The notes under the pieces: model-generated
Told to the model about the DNA's origin: nothing
Seen by the model: only the letters and a program-made list of their open reading frames with translations
Databases searched by the model: none
In this document: positions 17,430 through 25,861 of the stretch, piece by piece
How the letters are laid out: every line of letters begins with the position of its first letter
How positions within the stretch are numbered: the first letter of the stretch is position 1
Translations under genes and position numbers: made by a program
Assembly (NCBI RefSeq): GCF_018919385.1
Contig: NZ_JAHLMF010000002.1
Coordinates: 242,264-306,263, forward strand
From: Geomonas diazotrophica
GTDB taxonomy: Bacteria; Desulfobacterota; Desulfuromonadia; Geobacterales; Geobacteraceae
Reading direction: 5' to 3'
DNA length: 64,000 nucleotides

Positions 17430-18740
17430 ATGACCTCCCGTATAGCCACTTACTTCCAGTTCCAACGCTACGGCACCAGCATGAAGCGCGAGATCATCGC
17501 CGGTCTCACCACCTTCCTCACCATGGCGTACATCATCATCGTCAATCCGGCCATCCTCGAGAACGCCGGCATCCCGCGCGGCCCCTCCACCACCGCCACC
17601 ATCATCGCCGCCGTGTTCGGCACCGTGCTCATGGCCTTCTTCGCCAACCGCCCCTTCGCCATCGCCCCCTACATGAGCGAGAACGCTTTCATCGCCTTCG
17701 TCGTGGTCAAGGTGATGGGGTACACCTGGCAGACCGCCCTGGCCGCCGTCTTCTTCGCGGGGGTCATCTTCACCCTGCTCACCCTGTTCAAGGTCAGGAG
17801 CTGGCTTGCCGAGTCCATCCCGCTGTCGCTCAAGTGCGCCTTCGCCACCGGCATCGGCCTGTTCCTCACCTTCATCGGCCTCAACGAAACCGGCATCGTC
17901 GTCCTGGGCGTTCCGGGCGCGCCGGTGAAACTTGGCGACCTGTCCCACCCCTCCGTGCTCCTGGCCGTCTTCGGTCTGCTCTTTACCGTGGTGCTCATCT
18001 CCCGCAAGGTGCTCGGCTCCATGATGATCGGCATCGTGGTCACCACCATCGCCTCCATCATCCTGAAGGTGACCCCGCTGCCGCAATCCTTCGTCAGCAT
18101 GCCGCCGGACATCACCCCGATCCTGTTCAAGCTCGACTTCGCCGGCGCCCTCACCCCCGGCTTCTTCCCGATCATCCTGACCATCTTCATCATGGCCTTC
18201 CTCGACACCGTCGGGACGCTCCTCGGCCTCTCCATGCGCGCCGACCTGCTGGATGAGAACGGCAACCTCCCGGAGATCGAGAAGCCAATGCTGGCCGACG
18301 CCCTTGCCACCGTCGCCGCGCCGCTGCTCGGCACCACCACCACCGGCGCCTACATCGAGTCCGCCGCCGGCATCGAGGAAGGGGGCCGCACCGGCTTCAC
18401 CGCCCTCGTAACCGCATTCTTCTTCCTGCTGGCTCTCTTCTTCGCCCCCCTCTTCACCATCGTCCCGGCGCACGCCTACGGCATCGCCCTGATCGTGATC
18501 GGGTCGTACATGATCAGCCCGCTCGCGAAGATCGACTTCGACGACTTCACCGAACTGATCCCGGCCTTCCTGACCGTGGTGCTCATGATCTTCACCTACA
18601 ACATCGGTGTGGGCATGACCGCGGGCTTCATCGCCTACCCGCTGATGAAGGGCGCCACCGGCCGCATCAAGGAGATGAAGGGGGGGATGTGGGTCCTCGC
18701 CCTGCTGTCTCTCTCCTACTTCCTGTTCGGCGCGAAGTAA
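17430..18740 (+). CDS. NCS2-family purine base permease (AzgA/GhxP-like)
   Basis: 436 aa with about 13 hydrophobic segments. Features of the AzgA-like branch of the NCS2 family: N-terminal YGTSMKREIIAGLTTFLTMAYIIIVNPAIL, the motif FANRPFAIAPYMSENAFIAF, and the signature TVGTLLGLSMRADLLDENGNLPEIEKPM near the substrate site, plus TTTTGAYIESAAGIEEGGRTG. A proton symporter for adenine, guanine or hypoxanthine in the inner membrane; pairing with the phosphoribosyltransferase favours hypoxanthine/guanine. GAGCAAAA is the weak ribosome site, so coupling with the upstream gene is likely. Confidence 0.93.
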   Translation: MTSRIATYFQFQRYGTSMKREIIAGLTTFLTMAYIIIVNPAILENAGIPRGPSTTATIIAAVFGTVLMAFFANRPFAIAPYMSENAFIAFVVVKVMGYTWQTALAAVFFAGVIFTLLTLFKVRSWLAESIPLSLKCAFATGIGLFLTFIGLNETGIVVLGVPGAPVKLGDLSHPSVLLAVFGLLFTVVLISRKVLGSMMIGIVVTTIASIILKVTPLPQSFVSMPPDITPILFKLDFAGALTPGFFPIILTIFIMAFLDTVGTLLGLSMRADLLDENGNLPEIEKPMLADALATVAAPLLGTTTTGAYIESAAGIEEGGRTGFTALVTAFFFLLALFFAPLFTIVPAHAYGIALIVIGSYMISPLAKIDFDDFTELIPAFLTVVLMIFTYNIGVGMTAGFIAYPLMKGATGRIKEMKGGMWVLALLSLSYFLFGAK

Positions 18741-18768
18741 GCGCAGCTCCGGTCGCCCATCTGCAATC

Positions 18769-18802
18769 AAGCCGCTGCATCGTAAGGTGCAGCGGCTTTT
18801 TA
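18769..18802 (+). terminator. Terminator of the purine salvage operon
   Basis: AAGCCGCTGCA at 18769-18779 pairs with TGCAGCGGCTT at 18788-18798, then a T run. Confidence 0.92.
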
Positions 18803-18859
18803 CGTTTCCCCTCCGGCGCGCCCTGCGCCGGGCCTCCCCCTTTCCGGCACATTTTCCCC

Positions 18860-18886
18860 TAAAGTTCTCAGCCGGGCGGCCGATAA
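18860..18886 (+). promoter_or_regulatory. Sigma-28 (FliA) promoter of the chemoreceptor gene
   Basis: TAAAGTTC at 18860-18867, 11-nt spacer, GCCGATAA at 18879-18886. The -10 matches the FliA consensus 8/8 and the -35 7/8, with exact spacing. It lies about 110 bp before the chemoreceptor start and ties the gene to the flagellar regulon. Confidence 0.9.
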
Positions 18887-18998
18887 AATGAAAACGAATG
18901 TCAAAGGCAGGCAAAGACACTGTCATAAGGCGCCGCCAGTCGCGCCTCAGACGCGGGGATAGAGGCTGGAAGAGCCCGTGCCAAGAAAGGGAACGATC

Positions 18999-20987
18999 AT
19001 GCTGCAGAATCTGAGAATCCGCACCAAGCTGATGCTGATGATGGCCGTCCCGGTGCTCGGGATGGTCGTGTTTTCCATTTACAACGCATCCAAGGACTAC
19101 GCCGCCCTGCAGGGGCTCGTCCAGACCCAGAAACTGACCACCCTGGCGGTGCAGGTCGGCGAACTCTCGCACCAGATCCAGAAAGAGCGCGGCTACACCT
19201 CCGGCTACCTCAACGCCAAGGGGGGCAAATTCAAGGAGGAACTGGCCGGCCAGCGGGCCAAGGTGGACCGGGAGATCCAGTCGGTCGCCTCCTTCCTGGA
19301 GAAGAACGGGGCATCCGTCGCGTTGGTGAAGGCAAGCCTCGACGCCGCGGGAAACGCCATCGGGAGGCTCAAGGAAACCCGCTCCGGCATCGACACCCTT
19401 CAGGTCACCGGCGGAGAAGCCTACACCTTCTACACCGGGCTGATCAACTCGTACATGGACGTGGTGGCTGCCGTTGCCACCACCAGCGGGAAGCGCGAGG
19501 TGATGCGCCAGGCGACCGCCTACTACAGCTTCGTGAAGGCCAAGGAGGAGACCGGTAAGGAGCGGGCGACCTTGAACGCCGTCCTCGCTGCGGACGTCCT
19601 TGACCAGGAGAGGCTGCAGCGGACCATGACCATCCTGGCGGCACAGCAGGACTACCTCGACCTGTTCCGCAAGTTCGCCTCGCCGCAGGCGGTCGCCGCC
19701 TACGAGGAGAAAGCGAAGGCGCCGGTCTTCGGCAAGGTCGAGGAGATCAGGGGAGCGGTGCTCTCCAAGGGGCTGTCGGGGCACTTCGGCATTCCGGCGG
19801 AGAACTGGTTCCCGGTGATCACGGAGAAGATCGACACCATGAAGCAGGTCGAGGACGTGCTCACCAAGGAGATCCTGGCGACCGCCGGGGGCTTGGCCCA
19901 CGACGCCCGGCTCACCCTGATCCTCAGCCTGGTCCTTGCCGCCGCCGCGAGCCTCGGCACCTGCCTCCTCGGCGTCGTCATCTCTCTCGGCATCACCCGG
20001 CCGCTCTCCCGCATGCTCGTCATGCTCAAGGACATCGCCGAGGGGGAAGGGGACCTTACCAAGCGGCTCGAAGTGGGGCGCAAGGACGAGCTGGGCGAGG
20101 TAAGCACCTGGTTCAACCGCTTCATAGAAAACGTGCACGGCATCGTCTCGCAGCTGTCCCGGAACACGGGCCAGCTTTCCGTCTCCTGCCAGCAACTGAG
20201 CGCGACCGCGGTGCAGATAGCCACCGCCGCCGAGGAGGTGGCCGCGCAGTCGGGGACGGTCGCCACGGCGAGCGAGGAGATGAGCGCCACCTCGAACGAC
20301 ATCTCCAGCAACTGCTCGCAGGCGGCCGAGTCATCCAACCGTGCCAGTGACACCGCCCGCGGCGGGGCCCAGGTGGTGCAGCAGACCCTGGTCGGCATGC
20401 AAAAAATCGCCGAGCGGGTGAAGGAGTCTGCCCAGACGGTGCAGAACCTAGGCGCCCGCTCCGACGAGATCGGCGCGATCGTCGGGACCATCGAAGACAT
20501 CGCCGATCAAACCAACCTCCTCGCCCTGAACGCGGCCATAGAGGCGGCCCGGGCCGGAGAGCAGGGGCGCGGCTTCGCGGTGGTTGCGGACGAGGTCCGC
20601 GCGCTGGCGGAACGGACCACGCGGGCGACCAAGGAGATCGGCGCCATGATAAAGGCGATCCAGAAAGACACCAGCGGCGCCGTGGGGAGCATGACCCTCG
20701 GGGTGCAGGAGGTCGAAAGCGGCATGGAAAGCTCGCGCCGCTCGGGCGAAGCGCTCGATGACATACTGAACGCCATCAACGAGCTCACCTCCCAGATCCA
20801 CCAGATCGCCACCGCGGCGGAGCAGCAGACGGCGGTGACCGGCGAGATCACCGCGAACATCGGCACCATTACGGAGGTGGTCTCCGAGACGGCGGGAGGC
20901 GCCCACGAGACGGCCGACGCGGCGACCCACATGTCGGCCCTCGCCTCTGAACTGCAACAGATCGTGGGGCGCTTCAAACTGGCATAG
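18999..20987 (+). CDS. Methyl-accepting chemotaxis protein with NIT sensor domain
   Basis: 662 aa from the ATG at 18999 (AAAGGGA upstream); a GTG at 18978 is an alternative. Order: TM1 (about 12-30), a helical periplasmic domain with [19 protein letters not shown], the hallmark of the nitrate/nitrite-sensing NIT domain (PF08376), TM2 (about 300-325), HAMP ([26 protein letters not shown]), and a cytoplasmic signalling tip [25 protein letters not shown]. No C-terminal CheR/CheB pentapeptide. It modulates CheA, likely in response to an oxyanion or other electron acceptor. Transcribed alone from a FliA promoter and closed by a strong terminator. Confidence 0.93.
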   Translation: MLQNLRIRTKLMLMMAVPVLGMVVFSIYNASKDYAALQGLVQTQKLTTLAVQVGELSHQIQKERGYTSGYLNAKGGKFKEELAGQRAKVDREIQSVASFLEKNGASVALVKASLDAAGNAIGRLKETRSGIDTLQVTGGEAYTFYTGLINSYMDVVAAVATTSGKREVMRQATAYYSFVKAKEETGKERATLNAVLAADVLDQERLQRTMTILAAQQDYLDLFRKFASPQAVAAYEEKAKAPVFGKVEEIRGAVLSKGLSGHFGIPAENWFPVITEKIDTMKQVEDVLTKEILATAGGLAHDARLTLILSLVLAAAASLGTCLLGVVISLGITRPLSRMLVMLKDIAEGEGDLTKRLEVGRKDELGEVSTWFNRFIENVHGIVSQLSRNTGQLSVSCQQLSATAVQIATAAEEVAAQSGTVATASEEMSATSNDISSNCSQAAESSNRASDTARGGAQVVQQTLVGMQKIAERVKESAQTVQNLGARSDEIGAIVGTIEDIADQTNLLALNAAIEAARAGEQGRGFAVVADEVRALAERTTRATKEIGAMIKAIQKDTSGAVGSMTLGVQEVESGMESSRRSGEALDDILNAINELTSQIHQIATAAEQQTAVTGEITANIGTITEVVSETAGGAHETADAATHMSALASELQQIVGRFKLA

Positions 20988-21088
20988 CCGGCAGCGCGCA
21001 AGGATGGGAAACATCGCGACACGCCCCCTGCTTGAGAAACCGAAACACCCGGCAAGATCTAGCCAAAATACCCGTTTAAAAACCGATC

Positions 21089-21123
21089 AGAGCGCCTCCC
21101 CTTTCAAGGGGAGGCGCTCTTTC
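21089..21123 (+). terminator. Terminator of the chemoreceptor gene
   Basis: A perfect 15-bp stem (arms 21089-21103 and 21106-21120, inner sequence CTT-tc-AAG) with a short T-rich tail. The rest of the 302-bp gap to the next gene holds only the promoter listed below. Confidence 0.88.
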
Positions 21124-21227
21124 TCGAGCGTTGTTCGCCGCGCCCGACCTCAAGGAGGAGGCATCGAGAGTGATGCCGAAATTCCGGGAGCATTCCGACT
21201 TCCGGCAGATCTTTTTCCGCGTTGCGG

Positions 21228-21255
21228 TTGACAGTGACGACGCAGGCCATATACT
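21228..21255 (+). promoter_or_regulatory. Strong sigma-70 promoter of the DUF3015 gene
   Basis: Consensus TTGACA at 21228-21233, 16-nt spacer, TATACT at 21250-21255; start about 28 bp before the ATG. The near-consensus elements predict high constitutive expression. Confidence 0.85.
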
Positions 21256-21289
21256 AGGGTGAAAATTTCCTTAAAAAAGGAGAACAACC

Positions 21290-21760
21290 ATGAAAAAGTT
21301 ACTGATCGCATTCGCACTCACTCTTTTGACTTCCGCTTCCGCCTTCGCCGCCGGCCAGGCCCACACCAACGTAGGTTGCGGCCTCGGCACCATGCTGTGG
21401 GAAAACAAGGCTGACGGCTCAATCCTGTTCCAGGTGCTGCAGTCCACCACCAACGGCACTTCGGGCACCCAGACCTTCGGCATCAGCTCCGGCACCTCCG
21501 AGTGCCAGCAGCCCGGCAAGATCGCACAGAACGAGAAACTGAACCAGTTCGTGCGCGCCAACATGGACAACCTGGCCAAGGACATCGCAATGGGCAAAGG
21601 CGAGACACTGGACACCTTCGTCGAGATGATGGGCGTCCCCTCCACCCAGAGCGATGCCTACAAAACCAAACTGCAGGCCAACTTCAACAAGATCTTCACC
21701 TCCGACAAGATCGTGATGGCTGAAGTGATCGACAACGTCGTGACTGTAACCAACAACTGA
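21290..21760 (+). CDS. DUF3015-family exported protein
   Basis: 156 aa. Signal peptide MKKLLIAFALTLLTSASAFA with cleavage after AFA, then the family start GCGLGTMLW and the conserved TFGISSGTSECQQ and a C-terminal helical stretch (NFNKIFTSDKIVMAEVIDNVV). DUF3015 proteins are small periplasmic proteins of unknown function common in Geobacter and other deltaproteobacteria. AAAGGAG is 9 nt upstream. Monocistronic between a strong promoter and terminator. Confidence 0.9.
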   Translation: MKKLLIAFALTLLTSASAFAAGQAHTNVGCGLGTMLWENKADGSILFQVLQSTTNGTSGTQTFGISSGTSECQQPGKIAQNEKLNQFVRANMDNLAKDIAMGKGETLDTFVEMMGVPSTQSDAYKTKLQANFNKIFTSDKIVMAEVIDNVVTVTNN

Positions 21761-21784
21761 TTTTTGACGGGAAGTATGCTACAA

Positions 21785-21815
21785 GGGTGCACAGCGAGAG
21801 TTGTGCACCCTTTTT
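21785..21815 (+). terminator. Terminator of the DUF3015 gene
   Basis: GGGTGCACA at 21785-21793, an 8-nt loop, TGTGCACCC at 21802-21810, then TTTTT. Confidence 0.92.
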
Positions 21816-21846
21816 AATGTCCGGAGCATCCCTCCACCAACCTGTG

Positions 21847-23766
21847 ATGAGCACTGGAATGAACATGCCCCTGCTGCGCCGCACCCTCTGTACCCTGATG
21901 CTGCTCACCCTCCCCCTCCCCTGCCTGCCGGCGGCTGCCGGGGACCCGGCCTACCGCGACCAACTCGTCAAGGAGGCCCAGGACAGACGCCTGTGGGAGC
22001 GGCGCCCCTGGCAGATCCTGCTGCACTACAAGAAGACGCTCACCGGCGGCACGATAAGCCGCATTTCCGACGCCAACTTCTTCCTCTCCCCCACCGGCAG
22101 GACCGATCCGGCAGCCGAGCTTTCCGCGACCGTCGCCGCCTTTTTCGGGCCGGAGGCGCCGGACGGGGAACACCCGATCTGCCGCTTCCCGGCGCGCCTG
22201 GCCTGGCTCAGCGAGGAGCTCTCCATCGACCCGGCCCGGCTCCCGGCGGCCGTCTGTTCGGAACAGCAGGAGCAGATCAGGACCATCGACGCGCGCTCCG
22301 CGGTGCTCGTGTTCCCGGTGGGACACATCAACAGCCCGGCCTCCATGTTCGGGCACACCCTGATCAGGATCGACGGCCCGAGCAAGAGCAACCTGATCTC
22401 CTATGCCGTGAATTACGCGGCCGACGCCACCGACGCCAACGGATTTCTCTACGCCTTCAAGGGGCTCAGCGGGCTGTACAAGGGTTACTACTCACTGATG
22501 CCCTACTATCAGAAGGTGAAGGAGTACAGCGATCTCGAGCACAGGGACATGTGGGAGTACCGCCTGAAGCTCTCCAAAGAAGAGGTGGACAGGTTGCTGC
22601 TGCACGCGCTGGAACTGCAGCGGATCGCCTCGGACTACTATTTCCTGGACGAGAACTGCTCCTACAACCTGCTGTTCCTGATCGAGGCGGCGCGTCCCAC
22701 GCTGCATCTCTCGGACCGCACCGGCCTGCTGGTCCACCCCACCAACACCATCGAGATCGCCCAGCAAAGCGGCATCCTCGAGGAGGCTGTTTACCGTCCC
22801 TCCCAGGGGGCGCGCATCGTCAAGATCGCTTCGCTGCTCGACGAGCAAGGGCAGCAGAGCGCCCTGGAGCTCGCCCAGGGGAAGCGCCCACCGCACAGCA
22901 TCGAAACGGCGGCCGGGACGGAACAGGAAAAGCGGGAGGTGCTGGACCTCGCCGCGGAGTTGGTGCAGTTGCGTCTCGCCCGCAAGGAGCTGGAGCAGGA
23001 CGCCTACACCAAGCTTTACCTGAAGATCCTGGCCGAGCGGAGCGCCCTCGGCACGGGGAGCGAGGCGGCCTACGCCGTTTTGCCCCCCGCCCCTCCCGAC
23101 GCCGGGCATCACACCTCCAAGGTCGGACTGGGAGGGGGGGTGCGCCGCGGAGAGTGGTACGCGGCCGTGCAGCTGCAACCCGAATTCCATGCCCTGCTCG
23201 ACCCGGACCAGGGCTACCTCAAAGGCGCGCAGATCAAGTTCTTCGACACCCTGCTCGATTACGTGCCGGAGACGGGGCGCCCTGGGCTGCGCGCCCTGCA
23301 TCTGCTGGACATCCTCTCCACGGCCCCCAGGGATCGCTTCTTCAAGCCCTATTCCTGGAAGGTCGCGGCAGGCTGGGACACCGAGGTGATGAAGGACGGC
23401 AGGGATTCCCTGGTCTTCAGGCTGAACAGCGGGGGGGGCGTCGCCGGCAGGTCCCCCTTCGGGGGCATCCTCTACGGCCTCGCCGAATTGGCCGTCGAAG
23501 GCGGCAGGCACCTGCGCGGGACGGCGGCCGCGGCACCCGGGATGAGCTTTGGCACCGTGGAGCAGGTCAGGGATTGGTGGAAGATGCACCTGGAAGGCTC
23601 CGCCTTCTTCTACGTCATCGGAGATGACCGGGTCTCTCTCAAGGCGACGCTGGCACAGAACTTCCGGTTGGCACAGCAACAGAGTCTGAGCCTTGGCCTG
23701 AGCTTCGCCGATGTCTCAGGGCACGGCGTTTCTGAGCAAAGCCTGTTGTGGAACTTCTATTTCTGA
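21847..23766 (+). CDS. DUF4105-family exported protein (Lnb N-terminal domain type)
   Basis: About 639 aa; start uncertain among ATGs at 21817, 21847, 21859 and 21865. Signal peptide LLRRTLCTLMLLTLPLPCLPAAA. The central region carries the DUF4105/Lnb-N-terminal periplasmic signature (VLVFPVGHINSPASMFGHTLIRID and YYFLDENCSYNLLFLIE), with conserved His and Cys that give this clan a cysteine-protease-like or lipoprotein acyl-shuffling active site, then a C-terminal half rich in beta strands (KVGLGGGVRRGEWYAAVQLQ ... LSLGLSFADVSG) ending in WNFYF, consistent with an outer-membrane barrel. It likely acts on envelope lipids or lipoproteins. No strong promoter visible. Confidence 0.8.
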   Translation: MSTGMNMPLLRRTLCTLMLLTLPLPCLPAAAGDPAYRDQLVKEAQDRRLWERRPWQILLHYKKTLTGGTISRISDANFFLSPTGRTDPAAELSATVAAFFGPEAPDGEHPICRFPARLAWLSEELSIDPARLPAAVCSEQQEQIRTIDARSAVLVFPVGHINSPASMFGHTLIRIDGPSKSNLISYAVNYAADATDANGFLYAFKGLSGLYKGYYSLMPYYQKVKEYSDLEHRDMWEYRLKLSKEEVDRLLLHALELQRIASDYYFLDENCSYNLLFLIEAARPTLHLSDRTGLLVHPTNTIEIAQQSGILEEAVYRPSQGARIVKIASLLDEQGQQSALELAQGKRPPHSIETAAGTEQEKREVLDLAAELVQLRLARKELEQDAYTKLYLKILAERSALGTGSEAAYAVLPPAPPDAGHHTSKVGLGGGVRRGEWYAAVQLQPEFHALLDPDQGYLKGAQIKFFDTLLDYVPETGRPGLRALHLLDILSTAPRDRFFKPYSWKVAAGWDTEVMKDGRDSLVFRLNSGGGVAGRSPFGGILYGLAELAVEGGRHLRGTAAAAPGMSFGTVEQVRDWWKMHLEGSAFFYVIGDDRVSLKATLAQNFRLAQQQSLSLGLSFADVSGHGVSEQSLLWNFYF

Positions 23767-23883
23767 CAAATCTTGTCTTTTAGTGATTCAACTCACAAGG
23801 TTTACCCAGTCGGCAGGCGCCATTTCGTTGACTTCACCCTTGGCAACGAGCATAATTATCGAAAATCAAATACATCAACAAGA

Positions 23884-23965
23884 TACACGATAATACTCAA
23901 CCATCCGCGAGGATGGGGCGGAAAGCCTATTGGGTCTCTCGGAGACAGCCGGGTTGCCGAAATAT
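23884..23965 (+). promoter_or_regulatory. GEMM-I riboswitch, A20 subclass (3',3'-cGAMP type)
   Basis: The aptamer is recognisable by CCATCC-GCGA-GGATGG (P2 with GNRA loop), GGGGCGGAAAGCC (the A47 region of the Vc2 aptamer), P3 GGTCTC/GAGAC and the closing GCCGGGTTGCCGAA. Aligned by eye to Vc2 from CACG, the base at the ligand-contact G20 is A and A18 is kept. A20 defines GEMM-Ib switches that prefer 3',3'-cGAMP and are frequent in Geobacter. The 3' side of the aptamer overlaps the terminator stem, so it is probably a transcriptional ON switch. Confidence 0.9.
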
Positions 23966-23992
23966 CATTCGATATTCTGCCCCGGCTTTTTT
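23947..23992 (+). terminator. Expression-platform terminator of the GEMM riboswitch
   Basis: AGCCGGG (23947-23953, inside the aptamer) pairs with CCCGGCT (23981-23987), with an inner AATATC/GATATT stem and six Ts. The competing use of AGCCGGG explains ligand-dependent readthrough. Confidence 0.85.
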
Positions 23993-24038
23993 GCGTCCGG
24001 TGCGGATGATGGAATGCAAAACGGAGGAGAGATAGGCC

Positions 24039-24245
24039 ATGCATCGCTTGCTCTTCGGTTCCGTAACGGCCTCCCCCCCACTCGCCGGGTGGCGCCACAT
24101 CACGGGGGCCCCCATGAAACCAGAGCTTGGCTGCGACAGCCTGCGCATCCCGCTGCAACCCGGCATGCACCTGCAACGCAGCGGCCGGAAAGACCGACCG
24201 CTCTTTGAAGGTATGGTTCCCGCCCTGGGGGTAACGGCATGTTAG
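24039..24245 (+). CDS. 68-aa protein downstream of the riboswitch, coupled to the kinase
   Basis: GGAGGAG lies 8 nt before the ATG at 24039, a far better ribosome site than that of the kinase. The frame ends at 24245, overlapping the kinase start by 7 bp, the usual geometry for translational coupling. The product has no signal peptide or membrane segment, contains two Cys, and is rich in Arg, Pro, Gly. I recognise no family. It could be a leader peptide serving only to couple translation, or a small partner of the kinase. Confidence 0.6.
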   Translation: MHRLLFGSVTASPPLAGWRHITGAPMKPELGCDSLRIPLQPGMHLQRSGRKDRPLFEGMVPALGVTAC

Positions 24246-25861
24246 TCGACGGCGATTTAACCACGCAGTTTCTCTACGAGGCTCTCAGCCGCGGCAAACG
24301 GGAATGGGAACTCACCTTCGACGCCGTTCCTGACCTCATTTTCATCACCGACACCCAGCACACCATCACCCGCGCCAACCGCGCCATGGCCGACCGCCTC
24401 GGCTTGCGCCCGTCCCAGATCCCCGGCCGCAAATGCTACGAGCTCTTCCACGAGATCGGCAACGTTCCCGGCACCTGCCCCTTCTTGAAACTGCTGGAGG
24501 AGGGGGAGGCGGCTAACGTGGAGATGGAAGAACAGCACCTGGGGGGCTTCTTCGAGATCTCGGTCTCGCCCCTGTACAACGAGTTCGGCGAGATCACCGC
24601 CTGCGTCCACGTGGCCCGCGACGTCACGGAACGGAAGAAGGCGGAGGAGTACCGGCTCGCGCTGGAACAGCAACTGCAACAGACCCAGAGGCTGGAGAGC
24701 CTGGGGGTGCTTTCCGGCGGCATCGCCCACGATTTCAACAACATCCTGACCATCATCCTCGGGCACTGCGCCATGGCCCGCACAGCGCAGCCCGAAGAGG
24801 TGCAAAAGCACCTGGAGCAGATCGAACAGGCGGGAAACCGCGCCGCCGACCTGTGCCGGCAGATGCTCAACTATGCCGGCAAAAGCCCGCTGCTACAGAC
24901 GGAGATAGACCTCGACGTCCAGGTACGCGAGGTGGTCAGCATGCTCCAGCCCGGCTTCAAGAAGAAGGTCTCCCTAAGGTACCAGCTTGAGCCGGGAGTC
25001 CCGCTTATCAAGGGGGACCAGGGGCAGGTGCAGCAGATCATCATGAATCTCGTCGTCAACGCGGTGGAGGCGATCGGCGACCGGAAAGGGACGGTAGCCA
25101 TCTCCCTGGCCCGGCACACCGTCCCCCCCGGTCAGGCCGGCCACGACGTCTTCGGCAACGCCATCGCCCCGGGTTCCTACGTCTGCCTGGAGGTCAGCGA
25201 CGACGGCTGCGGCATGAGCGAGGAAACACGTCAGCGAATCTTCGAGCCCTTCTTCAGCACCAAGTTCACCGGGCGCGGCCTGGGCATGTCCGCCACCATG
25301 GGGATCATCAGGAGCCACAACGGTGCGCTGCAGCTTTCCAGCGTGCTCGGGGAAGGATCGAGTTTCAGGATCTTCTTCCCCACCCCACCTGCCGCCTGCC
25401 CGCGGGTGGAGGCGGAACTCGCCCCCGAGCCGCCGCGCCAATCCCGTGACTGGCTGGAAGGGACCGTCCTGCTGGTTGACGACGAACCGGAACTGCGCCT
25501 GGTCGGCACCGTCTTGTTGAACGGGCTTGGTTTGAGCGTCATCACGGCCTGCAACGGCCGGGAAGCCTTGGAGATCTACGACGAGCGCTCCGGAGAGATC
25601 GACCTGGTCCTGATGGACCTGACCATGCCCGAAATGGACGGCGTCGAAGCCTACCAGGAATTGCGCAGGAAGACCGCTTCGCTTCCCATCCTCTTCTGCA
25701 GCGGCTACGGCAAGAAGGAGGTCTCTCCCTTCATCGACAGGGATCCGCACGCCGCATTCCTCGCCAAGCCCTACAACAGCGAGCAGATGCGCAACATGCT
25801 CCGCAAGCTCAAGGAGGCCGCGGCAGGTTCCGGCACCGACCAGGCCGATTACCCGGTCTAG
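24239..25861 (+). CDS. PAS hybrid histidine kinase with C-terminal receiver
   Basis: 540 aa, cytosolic (no TM). PAS domain about 25-125 (FDAVPDLIFITDTQHTITRANRAM), coiled linker, phosphoacceptor helix LGVLSGGIAHDFNNILTIILGH, ATPase boxes (MNLVVNAVEAIG, VSDDGCGM, FEPFFSTKFTGRGLGMSATMGI), then receiver with VLLVDDEPE and acceptor Asp in LVLMDLTMPEMDG. The HDFNN-type kinases are abundant in Geobacter; no DNA-binding output is present, so phosphate likely passes to a separate protein. Under control of the cGAMP riboswitch upstream, which would link two nucleotide and phosphorelay signals. The stop codon overlaps the convergent patatin stop. Confidence 0.9.
   Translation: MLVDGDLTTQFLYEALSRGKREWELTFDAVPDLIFITDTQHTITRANRAMADRLGLRPSQIPGRKCYELFHEIGNVPGTCPFLKLLEEGEAANVEMEEQHLGGFFEISVSPLYNEFGEITACVHVARDVTERKKAEEYRLALEQQLQQTQRLESLGVLSGGIAHDFNNILTIILGHCAMARTAQPEEVQKHLEQIEQAGNRAADLCRQMLNYAGKSPLLQTEIDLDVQVREVVSMLQPGFKKKVSLRYQLEPGVPLIKGDQGQVQQIIMNLVVNAVEAIGDRKGTVAISLARHTVPPGQAGHDVFGNAIAPGSYVCLEVSDDGCGMSEETRQRIFEPFFSTKFTGRGLGMSATMGIIRSHNGALQLSSVLGEGSSFRIFFPTPPAACPRVEAELAPEPPRQSRDWLEGTVLLVDDEPELRLVGTVLLNGLGLSVITACNGREALEIYDERSGEIDLVLMDLTMPEMDGVEAYQELRRKTASLPILFCSGYGKKEVSPFIDRDPHAAFLAKPYNSEQMRNMLRKLKEAAAGSGTDQADYPV

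Noticed and set aside
17424..20195. 923-aa open frame on the minus strand
   Set aside because: It is antisense to the purine permease and chemoreceptor; composition is Asp/Gly/His-rich as in high-GC shadow frames, with no ribosome site or domain.
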